The translations under genes were made by a program, and so were the position numbers. This document shows, in pieces, positions 18,001-27,000 of a stretch of 64,000 nt of DNA (its first letter is position 1; every line of letters starts with the position of its first letter). The stretch spans positions 1 to 64,000 of the forward strand of contig CACXAT010000012.1 in the NCBI GenBank assembly GCA_902765725.1. The letters run 5' to 3'. Below the pieces are notes generated by a model, which saw nothing but the letters and a program-made list of their open reading frames with translations, was not told the DNA's origin and did no database searches. The DNA is from an uncultured Lachnospiraceae bacterium. Its GTDB lineage: Bacteria; Bacillota; Clostridia; Lachnospirales; Lachnospiraceae.

Positions 18001-21000
18001 TGCAAGATCTTCAACATTTTTGACCGTGACTACAATCGTCTTGCCATCCTGGCTCATGACAGTGCTTGTTGCAGTTGCTTCAGGGTCTACAACATACTTG
18101 AAGGTCGGATAGTTGATCGTTGTTCCTGTATTCTGAACAGTTCCGATGAGAGTCCTAGTCTCAACATCATCTTTTACAGTAACTTCATAGATTTCAAACT
18201 GGAACTCGCCATCCTTCGGAAGTCTGTTCTTAAGTGCCTTCGTACCGCTGATCGACTTCTCACCTTCTGCGCGGTAGTAGTTAACAAATTTCTTACCTTC
18301 TTCAGCAACTGCTTTTACGTTAATCTTAGCATCGTCATTAGGATCGACAGTCGGAGTTACAGTGATCTTCTGGACAGTTGTCTCATCGTATGTAATGCCA
18401 TCTGCATTACCCTTTCTCTCTGAAACGGTATAGGTCGCCGCCTTCAGATCAGTTGCTTCTTTGACTGTCACAGTGACAACAGCGAGGTTGCCATCAGTAT
18501 CATATCCTGTGGTTCTTGATGCTTCCCTATCCGGATCAACTACATATTTGAATTCCGGATAGAGGATCTCGCCTGTACGTTTATTTCTGAAGGAGCCAAG
18601 AACATCATTTCCGCTCTTTAGCACGAATGTGAACTCCTCATCCTTCAGATTACGTCCAAGCAGTTCCTTTGTTCCATGCGGCCTGTCTGATCCGCCTCCG
18701 CTGGTAGCCTTATTGAGGAAGTCAAGATTTGCCGCATCACTCAGTGTAACCTTCAGTTCCGTCGGAACGTCCGGGTTTTCAGCAGCTGTAGCAGTAAATG
18801 ACAAGTGATGCGGATCATAGTAGCTGATGCCGCTTTCTCCGGTATTCTGTTCACTTACTTCGAAGCTGTATTCTTTAGCAAGTTTCGCCAAAGATCTTCC
18901 TGTCACAGTAATCTCAGTCACATAAGTTCCTGATTTCTTTGTAACTACAACTCCTTCTGTACCTGCAGGATCCAGCACAAACTTGATGGTCGGATAGTTA
19001 ATCGTTCCATCCTGTTCATGTGAGAAAGTACCGAGTGTGGTAGTACCATACTTAATCTCAAAGATGAACTCCCCAGCTTTCAGAAGTTTGCCCTTCAGTG
19101 TCTTCTTACCCTTCGGGGTATCCTCGCCTTCTGCCTTATAATCGGTATTGACGAAGTCAAGTTTCTTAGCATTGTCGCTCAGTTTAACATCAAGCTTCTT
19201 GTTATTCGAACTATTCTCGGTCGCAGATGCTTCAAGCGTTACTGTGCCCTCATAGTAGAGAATACCATCGATCTTCTCACCACCGTTTTCTTCGGTGATG
19301 TCAAACGTAAATGTTTCTCCAAGCGCTGCCAGATTATTTGCAGTGACAGTGATCAGTTTCGTATTGTCAGCATCATCTACAGTTACTTCTGCAGTATCAC
19401 CCGCTGTCTTATCAAGCACAAACTTGATGGTCGGATAATTGATCTTGCCATCTGCACTGTTTGTTACCTTTCCAATCTGCTTCTTGTTATAAGAGATAAG
19501 GAAGGTAAACGTCCGCATTGTGACACCATCCGGAACGGACTTTGTTCCTTCAGGAGTATCTTCGCCTACAGCACGGTAGGTTGTATTGACGAAGTTAAGC
19601 GACTTAGCATTGTCACTCAGCGTAACGATCAGTTTTTCCTGATCAGCAGGATCTTCGGCTGCGCTTGCAGTCAGAACATATTTTTTATCTGCGTAAACGA
19701 AACCATCAATCTCTTCTCCGCCATTTTCCTCGACGATCGTAAAGGTATATGTATTACCAAGATCCTCCAGGTTGTTGGCCTTGATTGTGATTGTACCTGT
19801 TTCCTCTTCACTGTCTGCAGTAACAGTAGTTGCTGTCACCGTCTTATCAAGTACAAACTTGATGACCGGATACTTGATTGTTCCATCGGCGTTATTCGTA
19901 ACTTTTCCGATCGGATCTTCTTCAGGTTCAATCTCCCCGTTGTAGATCAGGAAGGTAAATGCACCATCCTTCAGTGTGACGCTCTTCGGTACCGACTTGA
20001 AACCAGCCGGAGTATCCTGGCCTTCTGCTCCATAAGTTGTGTTAACGAAATTCAGTGCCTCTGAATTATCACTCAGAGTTACATCAAGTTTAGTAGCATC
20101 CTTGGCATTCAGGTCTGCCTTGACATTCAGCGTATAGGTTTCATCATCATAATCTACGCCATTAATCTTCTTGCCACCATTCACTTCAGCAATGACAAAG
20201 TCATAACCGGCTCTCAGATTATCAAGCTTATTCGAAGTAATCGTAACAATGTTCTGTACACTGTCATAGACTACTGAATCCGCACTGACCTTGGCATCAA
20301 GAACAACCTTAAACTTCGGATAATTAATGTTGCCCTGGTTCTGTCCTGAAATGATGTTGTGAACCGTAGCAAGTACAGTACCTTTATAGGAGACCGTAAA
20401 GTCGTAAGCAGTTTCAGGCGCATCTTTATTAAGCTTCTTAGTACCACTCGGAGTATCTTCACCTTCAGCACCAAACGTCGTATTAACGAAGTCAAGTCCT
20501 GTTGCTTTATCGAGTGATACAATCAAGTTGGACTCATCTTTCGGATTCGCCGCAATTGTTGCTTTAACGGTATACTCCTCATTACCATAGAGGATGCCTT
20601 CTTTCGTCTCACCGCCATTTACCTCATTGAACTTGAAGGTATATCCAGCCTTTTCGAAGTCTTCAATATTCTTACAGGTAATGACTATGGTGCTGAGATA
20701 ATCACCTGATTTCTCAAAACTCATGCCGGTTGCATCCGCATCCGGATTTACAATCGCTTTGATTGTCGGGTAATTAATGGTACCCTTCGGATTCTGGGAG
20801 GTTCCCGCTGTGTTGGTAACCTTTCCAATCTCCTTATTTCCGTACAATACATTGAATTCAAACTGACCTGCCTCTACCGGAAGTTCCTGATCCTCGATCT
20901 TCAGGCTCTTCTTTCCTTCAGGTTTATTCTCACCCTCAGCATTGTACTTGTTCTCGAACTTAATCAGGCTCTTGAAATCTGTGATCTCAGCGTCAGTCGA

Positions 21001-24000
21001 GTCAAAGGCTTTCACTGTCAGCGTACCATCCAGATTATCAGTAACACGAACCGTAATGTCATAAGTCTTTGTACCGATATTATAGGTAACGCCGCCCTGG
21101 TTGCCCTGTTTCTCAGTTACTTTGTAAGTGTACTGAATATAATGGTTCTTGTTGAACAGATCCGGGTCAATGGTAACCGTATAAGTACCATCGTTATTCC
21201 GAACTGCAGAAGTTTTATTTGTACCATCATCTGTAACATACTTAATCAGCGGGAAGTCAAAGTCAACTGTATACCCGTTTGCTGCACTCGGAGCCGGATT
21301 GGACACCTCGATCTTCGTTTTATTTGCATCCTGCAGATCAAGTTCAAATGTAAAGTCGCCAGCCTTGATATTTCTACCTTCAAGGGTCTTATTACCGCTG
21401 AACTGCTTCTCGCCCTCAGCATTATACTCATTGGAAGCACCAACAAAGTAAATGGTACCACCCTTTTCCTTTGTTGCTCCGGTAACTTCAGTAACAAGGC
21501 CAGTCTTATCCGCATTCAAAGAAACCTTAACTACAACGTCTTTAACCTCGGAGTCATACGTAACACCATTGTATACCCACGGGCCATCAGCATCAGGATC
21601 GTCACCATGTCTTGTTCCTGACGGATTCACAGCATCATCCGGGATAACCTCTTTTACATGATACGTAAATTCTTTAGGCCCATACCCTGTGATGTATGTA
21701 TGGCCATCCACCGTTTCGGTGATGGGGGTAAGGTCACTAGTCTTGTATGTGATCGTCCCAAAATTAGCCTTTCCATCTCCATCGTTTGATACTTCATGAG
21801 TAGGAGTCGTCGGAATATTACCATCCTGGGTCAGTCTGAATGTGAAGTCACCTTCATTAAGATCACGTCCAACAAGTGTCTTCTTGGCGCCAAGATCAAC
21901 AGTCGTAGAAAATGGAGTATTATGAATCTCCAACTCACCGCCTGGCATATAATAGATATATTTTTTACCGTCTACTGTAACAACATTACCAACGAGGTTC
22001 ATATCCTCAGTGACAATGAAGTAGTAGTCACCTGTTTCACCTGCAGGAAGAGTGTATCCAACTGGAACAATCTCATGAATATGGTAACGATGATCCGGAG
22101 TAATGTTTACACCAGATGGATGCTCTCCATCACCTGCACCATACCAGATGTTATAGTAGCCGTTCTCTTGAGTCTTGAACTTATAAAGCCGTTTATCTGC
22201 TTCATCGTCCCACATCTCAAACTCTACACCGCTAATTGCGACAGCTGCATTGTCTCCATACTTAGTAAGATTCAGGCATGCCAATGAAGCCTCACCGGAT
22301 CCGGTCTGAGTGACAACAATATGCTGGCTAACAACAGCCTGATATCCGACCATTGTTACGGTATTGCTTATAGTAATCGGTCCTTCTTCAATAATTGTTG
22401 CTCTGTAAGTGATATGGACCGGCGTTGCATTCGGGATATCCCAGAAATGCAGGGTGTGTTTGGGTTCAGTTGTGCAGTCGCATCTATCCCACTTAACGCC
22501 TTCAACATCACAGGTAATGTCTCTCAGATTAACGCTAAGATTCGGAGACAGTGTATCATATGCTGTTAACAGAGCAGTCGGATCTTCACCCAGTGACTGC
22601 CCATCCGGGTTAAGGGTCAGTTTAAACCACACATTTGTAGTTTCTTGACCAGTTGCCTTATCAATTATGATCGTGTTACCAGTACTATCGTCAGAAATGA
22701 TCATATTATGCTCTTCATCAATCTGTTTCTGTACCGGTGCACAGACATAAGTGTAGTCTACCGTATCAGTAACAGGTTCTGTTGCTGTCGGTGTAGGCTT
22801 GTACGCGATCTGGTTAGTAAATGTCCACTCCAGTGAACTGGTTGTACTATTGTTTGAATGCAGACCCTTAATGGCCTCCAGATCCTTCGCGATAAAGTAA
22901 TATGTGATAATGATCTTGGATGCTTTTGTATGGTCCACTTCGGTGATATTGAATGTGGCTTTATTATCCTCAGATTTATCAATGGTTACCTTCGGTTTTG
23001 TTCCGGAAACAAGCTGAACGAACGGGTATTCATCTCCCGATACTTCAGTACCTGTTATCTGCTCCAATGTATTAGCATCCGTTACAAGATCGAACCAGCT
23101 GCCCTTATTATTACTACTGACATCAAAAGTATCAACGATTTCAGCGTCAGCTCTGAGGTCTGATACTGTCAGCGTAAATGTCCAATACGGATACCTTACG
23201 CCATCAATAGTCAGATAATCTGTCGGAGGGCCTCCTACGCCCTTGTCGGCTACCATCGGGGTTACATTCTCATACTTGTTCGTATAAGCAACCGTTGATC
23301 CATTATGGTCAACTGTAACCTGAGCTTCTGTTCCGGTTTTAGCGGAACCTGTATTTACAACGTATGTTGTAGTCCTGGTAAGTCCAGGGAATGGGTTGTC
23401 AGGAGCATAGACATCTGCTGATTCTCCGATAACTTCTTCCTTGACCATATACTTGCCAGCCGGAAGATCCAGTATCTCATACGCCGCAGGCGTACCTTTC
23501 ATTTCTGCAAATGTGAAACTCTTCTTTGTTCCCTGGCCATCGACTGCATAGTTATTTGTCGTAACGTTGTCTTTAGTAACCTGGTTCCATGTAACCTGTA
23601 CAGGATTGTCAGCATTTTCAACATTAAAGATAGTGAACTGGATTGCGTTTGCCTGTTCTTCTGAATATGTCGAAGGAATAAGCTGCTTCGTGATCTTCAG
23701 AGAACCAGTTTCTGCATATTCATTCTTAAACGCAGCAATTACTTTATTGGCATCATTCTGTGTCGCCTGCTCAACAGTAACACTAACCATTGGATCTTCA
23801 ACAGGATCCGTACTCGGATTTGTTACTCCTGCGTACGCATGAATAAATGCAAAGCCACTATCGGCAAAGTCCTGACCTTGTTCTGTTACAACATATTCAT
23901 CCGGAGTAACATCAAAGGAAAGACCTGCTACTCCATCCACAGTCTGAGCTTCAGCAAGAATATTCTTGTAGGTGAAAGTGATTTCCTTACCATTAATATC

Positions 24001-27000
24001 TCTAGCTATGGTTCCATCTTTCTTCTTTACGGTAAACTTAACGTCATTTTTAGCCTTGTCCAGACCAGCAACATCCGTCGGTACGAACGCTTTAGTAATC
24101 CAAAGCTTTCCATACGCTTTATACTCATTGTTGAACGTAAATGTGATAGTCTGTCCATCGCTTGTTATAGTCTGACTTGCCTTGGTTCCCGGTGTTGTAT
24201 TTCCAGGTATTGTAACTGTTGAAACACATTTGTACCCAGGTACTTCTGTATTAGTCTCCGTTACAGTATATGTTCCAACCGGAAGATCATCGATCGTATA
24301 AGCACCATCTGTGAAGTCAGCATAAGTAAACTGTTTAATCTGCTTTTTATCACGAGTAACAGTAAATGTAACAATATTCTTCTTTTCCGGCGGGATCTGC
24401 GCACCTGTAAAGTTCTTAATAACTTTAAGATGCCCCTTGTAACCCACATATTCATTATCAAATGTTACAGTTGGATTATCTTCAGGCTTACCCTTTACAA
24501 CAGTCGGATTGCCTATGCCTTCATCATCCGTGCTAATTACTGTTGCTGTAGTGCCATCAGAACCAGTTGCAGTCTTTCCAACTGCCCGTATGTGATGAAT
24601 ATTGAGGCCAGCATTTGGACTTGAAACAGAAATATATGATGTCCTTGTATAACTCGTAACCTCTTTACCAATAGTTTCAGTGACTCTATAATTTCCAAGC
24701 GGAATCTTTTCAAGTACGAGTTTCCAGGAGAATGAAGTGCCACTTCCTGTCTTCTCTGTAAAATCATCTATTGTTAAATTGGATTTATAAGTATACCAAC
24801 CAGGAGTTCCGCCCTCTGGCGAACCCCAATGATCAATCGTAAATGTTACATTGTTTTTAATACTATTGATCTGAGCTTCTGTAAGTCCCTCGAAGTTCTT
24901 GATAACAGTCAGGGCCCCATACGGATCATATCTATTTGTGTATGAAAGTCCCTTAACAGTATCACGAGTTATTTCGAGGTAAATCTCATTATTTGCAGCA
25001 TTTGATACATCAAAACTCTCAACAGTTTTTGGTTCTACACCAATAGTTTCAACAATTACTGACCAGGAATAACACAGGTCATCACCATTCGCTATCGCTA
25101 CATGCTCCCAACCGTCAACTTTAGTAGGCGAATACGCAACAGAATCACCAGAACCATTTTTCCAGTATTCTGGAAGTTCTGAAATATAATAGTGACCCTT
25201 GGCAAGCTTTATACCCTGTTCTCCTAAGCAGTCTTTAAGAAGCTTGTACTGAACGCCAACTAACTGTGTTTTGTTTTTATCGGTATACTGTCTAATTGCT
25301 AACAGAATATTAGGTGCAATATATTCATCAATATCACTCTGCGATATCTCGCCGGCATAAGACTTGTAAAATACAGTCCCTTCGCCAGGTCCAACGGTCT
25401 CATAAGAATTCCTGTAGTGGAATACTGTATGCCCTTCATGATTGACATCGGCATTAGCAGAATGAACATTCCCAACGCCTGCTTCCTCAGCCGCTTTATG
25501 CTGGGCTGGAGTTGTCATTGTTTCATCAGTAATCCAGACAAAAGGAACATGGGTATAGCCTTCAACGCCTGCGTTCTGCTCGATTACGTAGTACTGCTCA
25601 TTTGCAGCCACGCTAATTCCAGCAGTCAGTTGAGCATATGTATACGAACCAATCAGCTCATCAGAACCGCCTTCACCCGTACCAACTCTGTATACATCAA
25701 AGATAAGTTTCCCAAGAAGCACATTGTCATAGTAGTCCTGGGAAAGAATCGGTCCCCATGTCTTAGTAACACTAATTTTGCCAAGAGGCTTATACGCATT
25801 GTCAAAGGCAACATCATGAATTATATAGCCCTCTTCATCAGCCTTGCCTTCCCACATAACCTCGATGTTCTCTGCTTTATCAGCTATTGTTGATTCAGCA
25901 CCATCAACAGATACTTTCGTATCACGATGATAGGTATCAACATCTGCATGTTGCTCTAAAACAGAGTAGTTTTCGCCAATATCGAGATTATCGATAGTAA
26001 AGGAATATGAATTATCTCCATTCTTAGTGACAGTAATCGTGTGTCCACTCTTTGTGAAAGATCCCGTGGTACCATCACCTACAGCACTAACAACATCTTT
26101 ATACTTAATTTCAACAACAGTTGAATTTCCATTTTTGATGGTAAATACCGTTGTATTACCAGGCTTATCCTGATCATCCGCATTCATTTTGGAAACATCT
26201 AACGTTTTAGAAACAGTCAGTTTACCCTTATGATGCGTATAAGTATTAGTAAAAGCTATTACCGGAGCAGTGGATTGTGATGCTGTTCCAACCGTAGTAG
26301 GATCATCGATTGTACTTTTGCCTTCCTTCGAAGATCCACTGCCGACTTTAAATGATGATACAACTTCGTAATCGTCAATTCCTGGGCAGGTTTCTACAAC
26401 GTAGTAGTCGCCAAATTCAAGTCCGGTCCATTCATATGAAGAAGGCTTTGAACTTGAATTAAATTGAGCTAAGGTTTTTGTATCAATCAGCTGATCCTCT
26501 TGCTGCACGCCATCAACATTTTCACCCTTTTTATATAGAGCAAAGGTAATTGCCTTCCTCTGATCCTCTGTAAGGTTATTGTATGTACGCTCACCAGCAA
26601 TTGATTTTGTAACCTTCAGTTTACCAGCTATTTTATAGAGATTTGTAAAGCCAGCATAACGGGTTGCATTATCAACAACAGTTGCCTTTGCAACAATAGG
26701 ATCAACGCTATTGGCTACTGAGTTATAGGTTCCCGGTTTTGTTGCATCAGTTGTAGCAGTTGAAGTACGATTAAAACCGGTAAACTTCATCCCCGATTCA
26801 AGTACCTGATATGTAACGCAACGAAGTCCTAAAACAGTGACTTTATCACCAACCATATCGCTGTACTTGAAGACAGCATCCTTAACGACATCACCATCAT
26901 ACTCAATGGTCCGTCCGTCTTTTGAAGTATAAACATACTTCGTTTCTCCGCCTTCACTGACTTCTTTGACAGCATGATAAACGGCATCAGATGCCTTAAC